Notes under the pieces: generated by a model
Told to the model about the DNA's origin: nothing
Seen by the model: the letters and a program-made list of their open reading frames with translations, nothing else
The model's database searches: none
Program-made: the position numbers and the translations under genes
In this document: positions 11,454 to 20,704 of the stretch, in pieces
Layout: every line of letters starts with the position of its first letter
How positions within the stretch are numbered: the stretch's first letter is position 1
Source: Auricularia sp. M13
Lineage: Eukaryota > Basidiomycota > Agaricomycetes > Auriculariales > Auriculariaceae
NCBI GenBank assembly: GCA_037042915.1
Contig: CM073202.1
Location: 1,612,001 to 1,676,000 of the forward strand
Length of the DNA stretch: 64,000 bases
Reading direction: 5' to 3'

Positions 11454-11464
11454 AGAACGAGACT
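11454..11464 (+). promoter_or_regulatory. Primer binding site, self-priming type
   Basis: AGAACGAGACT begins two bases after the 5' LTR and is the exact complement of AGTCTCGTTCT at 11246-11256 inside the LTR. This matches the arrangement of Tf1, where the first bases of the mRNA fold back to prime reverse transcription. The sequence does not start with TGG as a tRNA-primed PBS would. Confidence 0.75.
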
Positions 11465-11502
11465 CCACCTAACCCGCACCACCCCTACGTCGAAGCCCGC
11501 TC

Positions 11503-12709
11503 ATGCCCGGACTCAATACCGGCATGGAGGACTTCGAGGACGCCACTGCCATTGAGGACCCCCTCTCTGAGGTTGCTAGGCTGCGCACCATTATTGAAGA
11601 TCGTGATGAGCAGCTTGCCAACGCACAGCATCGCTTGGCTGTGCAACAAGAAGCAGCTCGGATGATGGCCGAACAGCTGCGGTCAGCTACGGCCACAGCG
11701 TCAGCACAGCCGTCGGCCGCCCGCGAGTTCCGCTACGAGCTCCGCAGCGGACGCGGGCCGTTCCGCCGTCTCTCCGCCAGATGCGTTCGACGGAAGTCGG
11801 ACCAGCGGCCGACGCTTCCTCCGCCAGTGCTGGCTCTATATGGAGTCGCGCCCGCGCCAGTTTCCGGACGTCCGGAGTCGGATTATCTTCGTGCTGTCAT
11901 ACATGAAGTCCGGCTCCGCGGCGGCCTGGGCCGGAACTGTCACCCAAAACCTCATGGACAACAAGGCGTCCTATTCCGCCTTTTCCGACTTTTGTCGGAA
12001 TTCGCGCTCAACCGTCCTGTCGGACGAGCAAGGCGATGCGGCCAATCGCATTGACTCGGTGGAGCAAGGCTCCCGCACCATCGAGGACTACATCACGGAG
12101 TTCGACTCGTTCTCCGCGCTGTCCGGCTATTCCGACTATGAGCTCCAGCGGAAGTTCAAGAAAGGGCTCAACTCCCGCCTCCTCGATCGGATCTATACGC
12201 TCGATTCCGCTCCGAAGACGATGGACGCGGTGAAGAAGGAAGCGCTCCGCCTAGAGCAACAGTGGCGGGAACGCCAGACCTTCCGCAAACCCGCGACAAC
12301 CTCCAGTGCGCGAACCGGAGGTCCGACCTCAAATCCGACGCCCGCTCGCGCGCAGACCGCACCGCTGGCGAGTTCCGCTCCGACGAGCGGAGTTCCGCCT
12401 GCCGCGCCGCGCGAGCCCGACGTCAAGCCCATGGACGTGGATCGGAGCCGCACTCGGAGCTCCGCCCCGCGGAAACGCACCTGCTTCGACTGCGGGCAGG
12501 AAGGCCATTTCCGTGGCGACGTTCGCTGCCCCCACCAGGCCCGCGTTCTCGCCGAGGCGGTCCGCGCGGCGCTGGCGGGATTGGGCGTGTCGGCCCCCGG
12601 AACTCCGACTTCCGCCTCGGGCCGCTCTGGGGCATCTTCCGCCGCCCCAGAGAAGAATTCGTCGACCTCCGCCAGTTCTGGCGAGGTTTTTGACGAGGCC
12701 CGCGAGTAA
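11503..12709 (+). CDS. gag: Chromovirus gag, one frameshift
   Basis: The N-terminal part (from ATG 11503) is acidic with a coiled-coil-like stretch (LRTIIEDRDEQLANAQHR). Between about 11690 and 11770 the reading moves to the next frame, which carries the conserved gag core (FLRQCWLYMESRPRQF, SAAAWAGT) and ends at the TAA at 12707. The nucleocapsid knuckle is CFDCGQEGHFRGDVRC, that is CX2CX4HX6C, two residues longer than the canonical spacing. The +1 move between N-terminus and core could be mutation or sequencing error. Confidence 0.8.
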
Positions 12710-12710
12710 G

Positions 12711-13430
12711 GACACGGCTCGCGGCGCCAATCGTTTCTCTGTTTTGGAGGTCGAGTCGTGTAACTACATCGATGAATGCGACTCTCCTCCGAAGCAGCTA
12801 GACGTGTCCGCTCCGCCCTCAGGGCGATACTATGTCCGCTCCGTGAGCCTAGCCCGCTCGCTCACGGTCAAGATTCAACTCGAAGAACTCGACAACCGCT
12901 CGTTCCTCGGCACTTCTGCTCTCGTCGACTGCGGAGCAACGACGGAGTTCCTCAACGACGCCTTCGTCCGCCGTCTCGGACTCCGAACGCGGAAGTTAGA
13001 AACTCCGATTCCCGTCTACAACGTGGACGGAACTCTGAATGAAGGCGGGTCCATCCGCGAGGAGTTGGACCTGATCATGCGCTTCGGAGCTCACTCTGAG
13101 CGCGTGACCTTCGCCGTCTGTTCTTTGGGGAAGACAGACGCTATTCTCGGGTTTACGTGGTTGCAGCGCCACAATCCCGACATTGACTGGCCGAGCCGAC
13201 AAGTGCGTATGACGCGTTGTCCGCCGGCATGCCTATTGCCGCCCGCTCCGACTGTCGCGCCAGTGGAGCCGGCGAAGAATCGACAACTCCGTGGACTTCC
13301 GACATCGGAGAATGCACCTCGCGTCGGAACTCCCAGTTTCCCGCTTCGCGCATCGTCGGACGTCGGACGAACGCTCGTCCGGCCGTGTCCGCTAGCTCGC
13401 CTCCTCCGCCGCAGGATCCGCTGAGGCGGA
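12711..13430 (+). CDS. pol: Chromovirus pol: aspartic protease
   Basis: The frame +1 to gag opens across the gag stop (SKDTARGANRFSVLEVESC). The active-site motif is ALVDCGATTEFL, with Cys where DSG is more usual; the second conserved block is DAILGFTWLQRHNPDIDW. The frame closes at 13422-13424, and the linker to RT continues in another frame somewhere between 13200 and 13430. The protease is probably translated as part of a gag-pol fusion. Confidence 0.75.
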
Positions 13431-15265
13431 CCAAGACCCGCATGCGGTCTCAGCGCGTCAGGTGCGTTCGGATTGGCAATCCCGACGAACCTGTTCCACC
13501 TGCGGTGCTCCACGACGGAGATGAGGAGGACGAGGCGGTGTGGGCGGAAGATTGGGAAGATGGCCACCGCGTCTTTGCCGCCTTTGTTGAGCCGGAGGGT
13601 GAGGCCGTCCGCGCACACGGCACAAAGTCGCAGGAGTTTGCGGAGCAAGCTCGTGACCCGACGGTCAAGTCCTTTGAAGAGCTCGTTCCGGAGCAGTACA
13701 GGGACTTCGAGCCGGTCTTTGCCAAAGACCAGTTCGACGAGTTACCTCCGCGCCGCCCATGGGACCACGCGATCGAGCTCCGCCCCGACGTGGAGCTCCC
13801 GGCGCGGACGAGAGCATATCCACTCTCGCCGTCGGAACAGAAGGAACTCGACTCGTTCCTCGAGGAGAACCTGGGACGGGGCGGATCCGCCCGTCCAAAT
13901 CTCCAATCGCGGCCCCCGTCTTCTTTGTCAAGAAGAAGGACGGAAGTCTCAGGCTCGTGCAGGACTATCGGAAGCTCAACGCCATTACGGTGAAGAACCG
14001 ATATCCGCTTCCGCTCATCGAAGAACTCGTCAATCGGCTCAGCGGAGCTCGATACTTCACGAAGTTCGACGTTCGTTGGGGTACAACAACGTCCGCGTGA
14101 AGGACGGAGATGAGTGGAAGGCGGCTTTCCTCACGAACCGCGGCCTTTTTGAACCGTTGGTGATGTTCTTCGGCCTCACCAACAGTCCGAGTACTTTCCA
14201 GACGATGATGAACGACCTGTTCCGCGACTTGATTTCCGCCGGCAAGGTCGTCGTCTACATGGACGACATCCTGATCTTTTCCGCCACCCTGTCGGAACAC
14301 CGCGCTATAGTCCGACAGGTGCTGAGCATTCTCCGCTCGAACAACCTGTTCCTCCGACCGGAGAAGTGCGTCTTTGAGCAGGAGTCGATCGAGTACCTCG
14401 GACTTATAATCCGACATGGAGAAGTCGCGATGGACCCCGCCAAGATCCGCGGAGTGGCGGACTGGCCCGCCCCGGAGAACTTGCACGATTTGCAGTCCTT
14501 CCTCGGGTTCACCAATTTCTATCGGAGGTTCATCCGCGACTACTCCCGCATCGCTCGCCCGCTGCACGACTTGACCGCCAAGGATCGGATTTGGTCCTGG
14601 GAAGCGGAACAGGCGTCGGCTTTCGATGCGCTGAAGCAGGCCGTCACTTCCGAACCCGTCTTGGTCTTGCCCGACGTCGGACTTCCGTTCCGACTGGAGA
14701 CCGACGCGTCGGATTACGCCTGCGGAGCTGTCCTTTCGCAGGCGCAGAAGGACGGACGTTGGCTACCTGTGGCCTATCTGTCGAAGAGTTTCACCGCGCC
14801 GGAGCGGAACTATGAGATTCACGACAAGGAGATGCTTGCCATCATCCGTGCACTCGAGGAGTGGCGGCATTTCCTGGAGGGAGCGGAGGACGCGTTTGAG
14901 ATCTGGACAGACCATCGGAACTTGCAGTACTTCCAAACGGCACAAAAGCTAAACCGCCGCCAGGCCCGATGGTCCCTGTACCTGTCCCGCTTTGACTTCA
15001 CGCTTCACCATCGTCCAGGTCGGACTATGGTGAAAGCCGACGCTCTCTCCCGCCGTCCCGACCACCGTGACGGGGTGTCGGATGACAACAACGATGTCGT
15101 TTTGCTCAAGCCAGAGTGGATCCGCGAGCTTGCGGGCCGCCGGGGACACTTGTCGGAAGCGCATGGGGAGGTCCAAATCCTCCGCGACATTCGGAATTCG
15201 GAGGAGATTGACGAGGTAGTGCGCAAGGCGCTTGACGGACTTCGCGATCTCCGCGCGCGGACTTG
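13430..15265 (+). CDS. pol: Chromovirus pol: reverse transcriptase and RNase H, three frames
   Basis: RT blocks in order: [66 protein letters not shown] (catalytic YMDD), [15 protein letters not shown]. RNase H follows: [60 protein letters not shown]. Frame changes fall at about 13875 (GGGACGGGG run) and about 14080 (TTGGGGTAC run). Both lie at G homopolymers and both are repaired by one base. Confidence 0.85.
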
Positions 15266-16704
15266 AGAGTGATGAGTGGTCGGAAGAAGACGGGTTAGTG
15301 CTGTTCCGCGGTAAAGTATATGTTCCGCAGAACGCGGAGCTCCGCCGCCGCGTTGTCGCCGCTCACCATGACAGTCTGATGGCGGGACACCCCGGACGCT
15401 GGCGGACTTTGGAGCTCGTGTCGCGGAACTACTGGTGGCCCGGGATAACGCGCTTCATCGCGGCGTACGTCGCGGGCTGCGACGCGTGCAATCGGACCAA
15501 GATCTTCCCGGGCGCCCCAAGCGGAAATCTAATGCCAAACCCTGTTCCGACACGGCGCTGGCAGTATGCGACTTGCGACCTGATCGTCGACCTGCCGGAA
15601 AGCGGAGGTTACGACTCGATCTTCGTCGCTGTAGACCGCCTCGGAAAACGCGTGCACGTTGCTCCGACGACGTCGGAAGTGAGCTCCGAAGGTATAGCGG
15701 ACTTGTGGCTTGAGCGCGTCTGGTCGCAGCACGGTCTCTCTGACGGCATCATTTCCGACCGCGGCCCACAGTTCGTCTCCGCCTTCTCTCGCGCGCTGCA
15801 CAAGCGCCTCGGGATTGAGACTCTGGCGTCCACCGCTTATCATCCGCAGACCGACGGACAGACGGAGCGGATCAACCAGGAGATTGAGCAGTACCTCCGC
15901 CTGTTCTGCAATGAGCGCCAGTCGGACTGGGCGCGCCTTCTTCCGCTAGCGGAATTCGCGTACAACAATCGGATTAACGCGTCGACCCAGCAGACTCCGT
16001 TCTTCCTCGCGCATGGAGAACACCCGCGGATGGGAGTGGAACCCACCCGCGAGGGCCGCGTTGAGGCGGCGGAGAACTTTGCGTCGCGCATGCACGACAC
16101 ACTGGAGGAGGCCAAGTCCGCTCTTTGGAAGGCGTCGGAAGACATGTCGCGCTTCTACAACGCCAACCGGAGCGGAGATCGCGACTACAAGGTCGGAGAT
16201 AAAGTTTGGCTGGACGCGCGGGACATTCGGACGACTCGTCCAACCAAGAAGCTCGACGACAAGTGGTTCGGACCTTATCCAGTGGAGAAGGTAGTGTCGC
16301 GGAACGCCTACCGCTTGAAGCTACCCGCGACGATGAAGATCCACCCGACGTTCCACGTCTCCCGCCTCCGCCGCTTCATTCCCGACGCTATCCCGGGTCG
16401 GACTCAACCTCCGCCGCCTCCTGTGGTAGTCAACGGCCACCTGGAGGAAGAAGTCGAAGAGGTCTTGAACTCCGAGTGGAACCGTGGTAAGCTCCGCTAT
16501 CGGGTCAAATGGAAGGGGTGGTCGCGCGAGAACAACACATGGGAACCGGCGGAAAACCTTGAGAACGCGCCGGAACTCGTGGCGGACTTCCACCGCAAGC
16601 ACCCTGACGCCCGCGTCCCGGAGATGCTCCTCCTCCACCAGCCCGAGGACGCCGTCGTCGTCGCTGAGTGCGCTTCGGGACGCCGCGCCTTGAAGGGGGG
16701 GTGA
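15240..16704 (+). CDS. pol: Chromovirus pol: integrase with chromodomain
   Basis: Opens after one more single-base shift near 15255 (GCGCGCGG). Zinc HHCC domain: HHDSLMAGHPGRWRTL, CDACNRTK. Catalytic core: ATCDLIVDLP, GIISDRGPQFVS and AYHPQTDGQTERINQEIEQY supply D, D and E. A GPY/F module follows (WFGPYPVEKVVSRNAYRLKL), then a chromodomain (LRYRVKWKGWSRENNTWEPA) that retains the aromatic residues of the methyl-lysine cage. The stop codon (16702-16704) directly touches the 3' LTR. Confidence 0.92.
16692..16701 (+). promoter_or_regulatory. Polypurine tract
   Basis: GAAGGGGGGG three bases before the 3' LTR, in the position of the plus-strand primer; it overlaps the last codons of the integrase. 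Confidence 0.75.
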
Positions 16705-17152
16705 TGTCAGGGTCCGGACCCCTTCTCCCCTTTCCATTACTCCTTTTCCCTTTCTGTTACCCGCCTGACCCTGTCTTAATACTGTTTGGTCTTTCTTTCT
16801 GGCATTCCGGCTCGATTACATAAGCCGGCGTTTGCCGACGCAAACGCCAGCTGGCGTTTGCGTCGGTAAACACCGGTGGCTGCGCACCATCAATCGGACG
16901 ATTCCACTTGTGTATATATATCTGATTGTTGGTAGCGGTGATCCCCAGTCTCGTTCTCTCAGGATCCCCGCTACCCAGGTATGCTTGTATATTCCCTGTT
17001 CTCAAATATATACTCAGGATCCCCGCTACCCAGCGCGCTTCCCCTCGGATCCGGACTGTTACCTCGGGTGGTGCTGGCCTCGCTCGCCTATTCCGACTTT
17101 CTCCGCTCGTCTCCGCTCTCTCGGCCGCGCGCTCCGCAGCGTCGCCCTGACA
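16705..17152 (+). repeat. 3' LTR
   Basis: 448 bp, matching the 5' LTR at a constant offset of 5,701 with no difference seen. It carries the same palindrome (16835-16866), TATA box and direct repeats. Confidence 0.95.
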
Positions 17153-17157
17153 AGTTT
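17153..17157. repeat. Target-site duplication AGTTT, right copy
   Basis: Pairs with 10999-11003. One copy belongs to the original LINE sequence, where AGT TTA GCC reads on in ORF2 frame. Confidence 0.9.
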
Positions 17158-18058
17158 AGCCTACGCGCTCCTGCTAGCAGCACGACGGACAGTGGCGGGG
17201 AAACCGTTGCATGTGGTGACGACGTGCAAGCAAATCGCTGAAATTCTCACAACTCGTCTGGAATTCCACGAGGACCGCGGATGGATGGAAATGGCCCTAG
17301 AGGCAGATGTGCTGCGTGCGGTGGTGGCGGCGCTGAGGTCGCGCCCAGCCGAGACATCCTTCACTGTAGTTAACAAGTCGAGAGCCAAAGATTGGCCAGA
17401 ACTGGCCAATGCGCGCAAGATGGCCGTAATAGCAGCCGAATTAGGCCCGGACCACGACCAGATCCCTCCCACCAACGTCGCGTTCGACAAGCCCGGGATC
17501 GCACTATGCAGCATTAACCAGAGACGAGCACACAATGCAGTCAGACACGCAGTGCAAGTCGCGACGGCTCCGAGACGGGCGACAACCGTGAACGTGCGCC
17601 GCATCCAGGAGAGCGTGCGGCGAGAGTGCGCGTACACTCCGACGGCAGCGCAAATTTGGAACAGCCTGCGTTCCCCGGACATCTCACGGGCCGCGCGGAA
17701 TTTTCTATGGAAGGGCATCCACAGTGCCCATAAAATAGGCGACTACTTCGCCAAGATGCCCGACCCCTGGCGGGGGTACAGCATGTGCCCCAAGTGCGGA
17801 GTGGAAGAATCCATGGAGCACATTTTATTTGTATGCCCGGACACTGGACAGAAGCATGTTTGGGCAATGGTACAAGAATTCATGAGACATAAAAGATTGA
17901 AGGTCAAGATAGACATCGGAATGGTATGGGGCTGTGCCACGGCTCAGTTCGCAGGCGGTGGTTCCGCGCGCTGCAAACCCACCGAGCGACTGTTTCGCAT
18001 CCTGGTGTCGGAATCCGCCTTCCTCATCTGGAAGGTGCGATGCGAGACGCGTGTTTAA
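17158..18058 (+). CDS. LINE ORF2, part 3: rest of RNase H region and zinc knuckle
   Basis: After removal of the chromovirus and one AGTTT, ORF2 resumes as ...YIG-SLAYALLLAARR... in the same frame and ends at the TAA at 18056. It contains the distal RNase H-like part (LHVVTTCKQIAEIL, DWPELANARKMAVIA) and a terminal CX2CX7HX4C knuckle (CPKCGVEESMEHILFVC) like the zinc-binding tail of many LINE RTs. The three ORF2 parts plus the upstream exon at 5491-5530 sum to a multiple of three (about 1,717 codons) with no internal stop. Confidence 0.85.
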
Positions 18059-18483
18059 CACGCAGATGACCCTGATTGGGTTCTACCCCGCGCGGATATC
18101 ATCAAACGCTGGGGCAAGATGCGCAAGCTGCGATTCTCACAAGACAAATTGTTGGCAAACCGTCGGAGGTACAAGCGCCAGGCGGTATGCCGCTGGCTGG
18201 TAAAGGACACATGGTCTGACCTGCTGAATGAACGAAATTTCGCATTTGGGAAAACACCCCGGCGAACCGGAGTTTTAGTGGGTACGGGAGGCGGACGACG
18301 CGCAGGTGTCGGATAACCTCCAAGCCCCACACTGCCCGACCAGGGCGTGCTAAAAGATATTTCTCCGGTCGGAGACGTCACGTTCGAATACAAGTTGGCG
18401 GTTCACCCCGCCTGACTAAGCATCTGCTCGCGGATAAGGAGGCAACCTAGGTCACTATGTGATTGTGGGCCCTCTGATGCTCC

Positions 18484-18484
<1 letters not shown>
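18059..18484 (+). other. LINE 3' UTR
   Basis: Non-coding stretch between the ORF2 stop and the poly(A) tail. It contains only short open frames on either strand. Confidence 0.7.

Positions 18485-18521
<37 letters not shown>
18485..18521 (+). repeat. LINE poly(A) tail
   Basis: Thirty-seven uninterrupted A residues mark the 3' end of the retrotransposon and its insertion orientation. Confidence 0.95.
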
Positions 18522-18523
<2 letters not shown>

Positions 18524-18776
18524 ATCCATTGAGTATCTATTGAGTATCCCGCCATGACATTCAGATGAATTTCACAAGTTTCCCAAGAGTATCATATCCT
18601 GAACTACTCTGGAGATACTCTATGCATGGCTATACAGCGACCCCGCCCGCACCGCCGGAAGAGGGGTCGCTGTTAAGACTCGCTCTCAGGTAGACTAAGG
18701 ATATCATACTCTTGGGAAACTTGTGCCATTCATCTGAGTGTCATGGCGGGATACTCAGGAGATACTCAAGGGATCC
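18522..18776. mobile_element. Palindromic (foldback/MITE-like) element
   Basis: The left arm 18522-18600 is the reverse complement of 18698-18776. The inner 60 bp of each arm differ at only four positions; the outer 19 bp are slightly more divergent. The 97-bp spacer contains a second hairpin whose arms are ACAGCGACCCC and its complement. The LINE poly(A) ends exactly at the outer edge of the left arm, so the LINE inserted at the boundary of the element and any left target duplication is hidden. Confidence 0.8.
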
Positions 18777-18909
18777 TCAGCCTTGCTCCCAGTGACATCG
18801 AATCAGTCAGGATTGAAATTTGCATAAGCAGAGCCCCGGGTAAGAGCCGGGCTTTTGAAACACTACGTCGGACAAAGCGTCGGAGTCCGATCGCGATCTC
18901 TTGTCTCGC

Positions 18910-18916
18910 TTTATAA
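18910..18916 (+). promoter_or_regulatory. Candidate TATA box of the F-box gene
   Basis: TTTATAATC lies about 150 bp upstream of ATG 19068. A probable 5' UTR intron (GTACGT at 19009 to ATAG just before the ATG) lies between them. Confidence 0.4.
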
Positions 18917-19067
18917 TCGGAGACTACTCCATCCGGAATCGTTCTACATAAGGATGGAACACCATGTCCATTTCGTCAGACCCATGTCACCTAAATCTTG
19001 CTTGGGCAGGTACGTACGCAAATTAATAGTATATACAAGCAAGCTCATACACTATCATAGAACGACC

Positions 19068-20498
19068 ATGACTCGCAATGCGAACAGCACCAATCATGTC
19101 AGCTGTTTCTCGGGCATGCACCATGGAGCAGCCTGGCTCGCTGCGGAACTCATCCTGTCGATACTAGAGCACCTGCCTTTTGGCGACCTTGTGCGTGCTT
19201 CGCACGTCTGCAGCTCCTGGAGACATATTGTCTACTCCCGGTCTTCCTTCACAAGTCATGCCTCATTGCGGTCTACCAGCAATAGTGCTCTCGCGCGGTT
19301 TACGACCCAGATGCAAGCGCCCCGCAACTGTATGATGAAAATCACAGTTCGCATACCAATGATCCATGCGGCCATCGAGGACAATGTCCTTCCTTTGATA
19401 GCGGCCAGCCTATGTCGTTGCTGGCACGTAACGCTCGAGTTGCACGCCGCTCACGCTACTGCCACATGCCAAACCCTGCGACGGACTGCACCCAATCTCA
19501 AAACTCTTCATCTTCATTTCTGCGGCCATGCAGTCCCATCCACGGGACCCGAAATTCCTGACGACTTTTTGGGCGGAGATCCGGCTGTCCTAGAGTCCAT
19601 CGCCTTTGGAGGTCTGCACATCCCGGCAAATTCACCCTCTGCTTTCGCAAACATCTCAAATGTGGAGTTCGTATCCATGCAGGGATTTGTTTACTCGCCA
19701 TGCGCCCTGGCCGCCATATTCCCCTCGATGGCATTTCTGTCGTGGGTCATCGATTCGGACGACTTTTCAAGTACTCGAAACGCTTTGTGTCAAAGCCGGA
19801 TTCCCGCCCACTTGACCAGCTCATACCTTCATGCGAATAAGCACGCACGATTCATTCTCGAGCATTGTCTTGCACCCGACATCCGGTTGTTGACTGTCAG
19901 CTCCCCGACAGCTGGTGCTGTCTCATCGTGCCTGAAGCGTATGAAAGGGCCCCTACACCTCAGGGTCGTTCCGAGCAGCATGGTCGATGTGTTCACCATC
20001 GAATTCCGGAGTTGTATCGACGGACGGCGCTTGCGATTTCACGAACGTACAGATCTCAGCGCCAAACACCGAGACCGGCTTACTACTCTGTATCAAGCTG
20101 GGCCATGGGTTGATCAGATCATAGATGTGACGATTTCACAGACTATCTGGGAGCACGCTCTTCTCGTCGATTGGATGCCTTTACTGTGGAATGTCAAACG
20201 CCTGGGCCTTTTGCTGGATGCGCCGCTCCCAGGGCGTTCTTCGACCGCCTTCAAACCATCCCTTATGCTCAACTATCCGCACCTTGAGCGCGTCGAGATC
20301 GCAACTGCACACCCCCATTATCCTATCACCGATTTCATCCTCGGTCCTACGAGAATCACACGTCGTTTGGTGCTTGGCATCTGTGAAGGCATAAATGTCC
20401 CGGAGACGACTGCCAGAATTGTCAGAGACATGTTCGAAACGGTAGAATATCTTCCTCTACATTTTCCCGGATCTGATAGAAAATCTTCGACTTGGTAG
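19068..20498 (+). CDS. F-box protein
   Basis: A 476-aa single-exon protein. The F-box is at about residues 20-55 (AAELILSILEHLPFGDLVRA, SHVCSSWRHIV), followed by an LRR-like region without sharp repeats, as is common for mushroom F-box proteins. It would act as a substrate adaptor of an SCF ubiquitin ligase; the substrate is unknown. The frame is open upstream, but no ATG before 19068 gives a better start, and a 5' UTR intron fits just before it. It is convergent with the O-methyltransferase gene, with stops about 206 bp apart. Confidence 0.75.
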   Translation: MTRNANSTNHVSCFSGMHHGAAWLAAELILSILEHLPFGDLVRASHVCSSWRHIVYSRSSFTSHASLRSTSNSALARFTTQMQAPRNCMMKITVRIPMIHAAIEDNVLPLIAASLCRCWHVTLELHAAHATATCQTLRRTAPNLKTLHLHFCGHAVPSTGPEIPDDFLGGDPAVLESIAFGGLHIPANSPSAFANISNVEFVSMQGFVYSPCALAAIFPSMAFLSWVIDSDDFSSTRNALCQSRIPAHLTSSYLHANKHARFILEHCLAPDIRLLTVSSPTAGAVSSCLKRMKGPLHLRVVPSSMVDVFTIEFRSCIDGRRLRFHERTDLSAKHRDRLTTLYQAGPWVDQIIDVTISQTIWEHALLVDWMPLLWNVKRLGLLLDAPLPGRSSTAFKPSLMLNYPHLERVEIATAHPHYPITDFILGPTRITRRLVLGICEGINVPETTARIVRDMFETVEYLPLHFPGSDRKSSTW

Positions 20499-20704
20499 AA
20501 GACCCCAGCATTGCTTTGACACAAGCCTGACCAATCATCCGTTTTCCGCGTCGCATTGAAGTTATTGGAACCCGGATAAGCTCTGGCAGATGTAACCTCA
20601 TTTACTACCGAACGCCTATGTACGAGACGGCTAAACATTCGCGTATCAGATTGAAGTTATGCAATGTCGAATGCGGAGCACATCAAGACAAGAGAAGGAT
20701 GTTC

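Larger units (their letters stand above)
11004..17152 (+). mobile_element. Ty3/gypsy chromovirus (LTR retrotransposon)
   Basis: A complete element: two identical 448-bp LTRs with TGTCAGGG...CCCTGACA ends, an 11-nt self-priming type PBS, gag, protease, RT, RNase H, integrase and a C-terminal chromodomain, a polypurine tract, and a 5-bp target duplication. Gene order and the chromodomain place it in the chromoviruses (Tf1/sushi-like by its priming signal). The coding region changes frame six times, most shifts being explained by a single base. It is inserted in sense orientation inside the LINE RNase H region. Confidence 0.95.
2631..18521 (+). mobile_element. Tad-like non-LTR retrotransposon (LINE) carrying two nested insertions
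   Basis: The order is gag-like ORF1, an ORF2 with APE-type endonuclease, reverse transcriptase, RNase H-like region and a terminal zinc knuckle, a short 3' UTR, then 37 consecutive A residues (18485-18521). This architecture fits the Tad group of fungal LINEs (family assignment from gene order and motifs, not from a search). The copy is split by a 1,026-bp TIR element in ORF2 and by a chromovirus in the RNase H region. The given start is the beginning of the first coding exon I can support; the true 5' end is unknown. Confidence 0.85.

Noticed and set aside
11452-11470. tRNA-primed PBS
   Set aside because: The sequence after the LTR does not begin with TGG, and an exact self-complement in the LTR explains it better.
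18855-19067. N-terminal extension of the F-box ORF from 18855
   Set aside because: It begins with TTG, contains a likely TATA box and a GTACGT...ATAG 5' UTR intron, and lacks conserved sequence.
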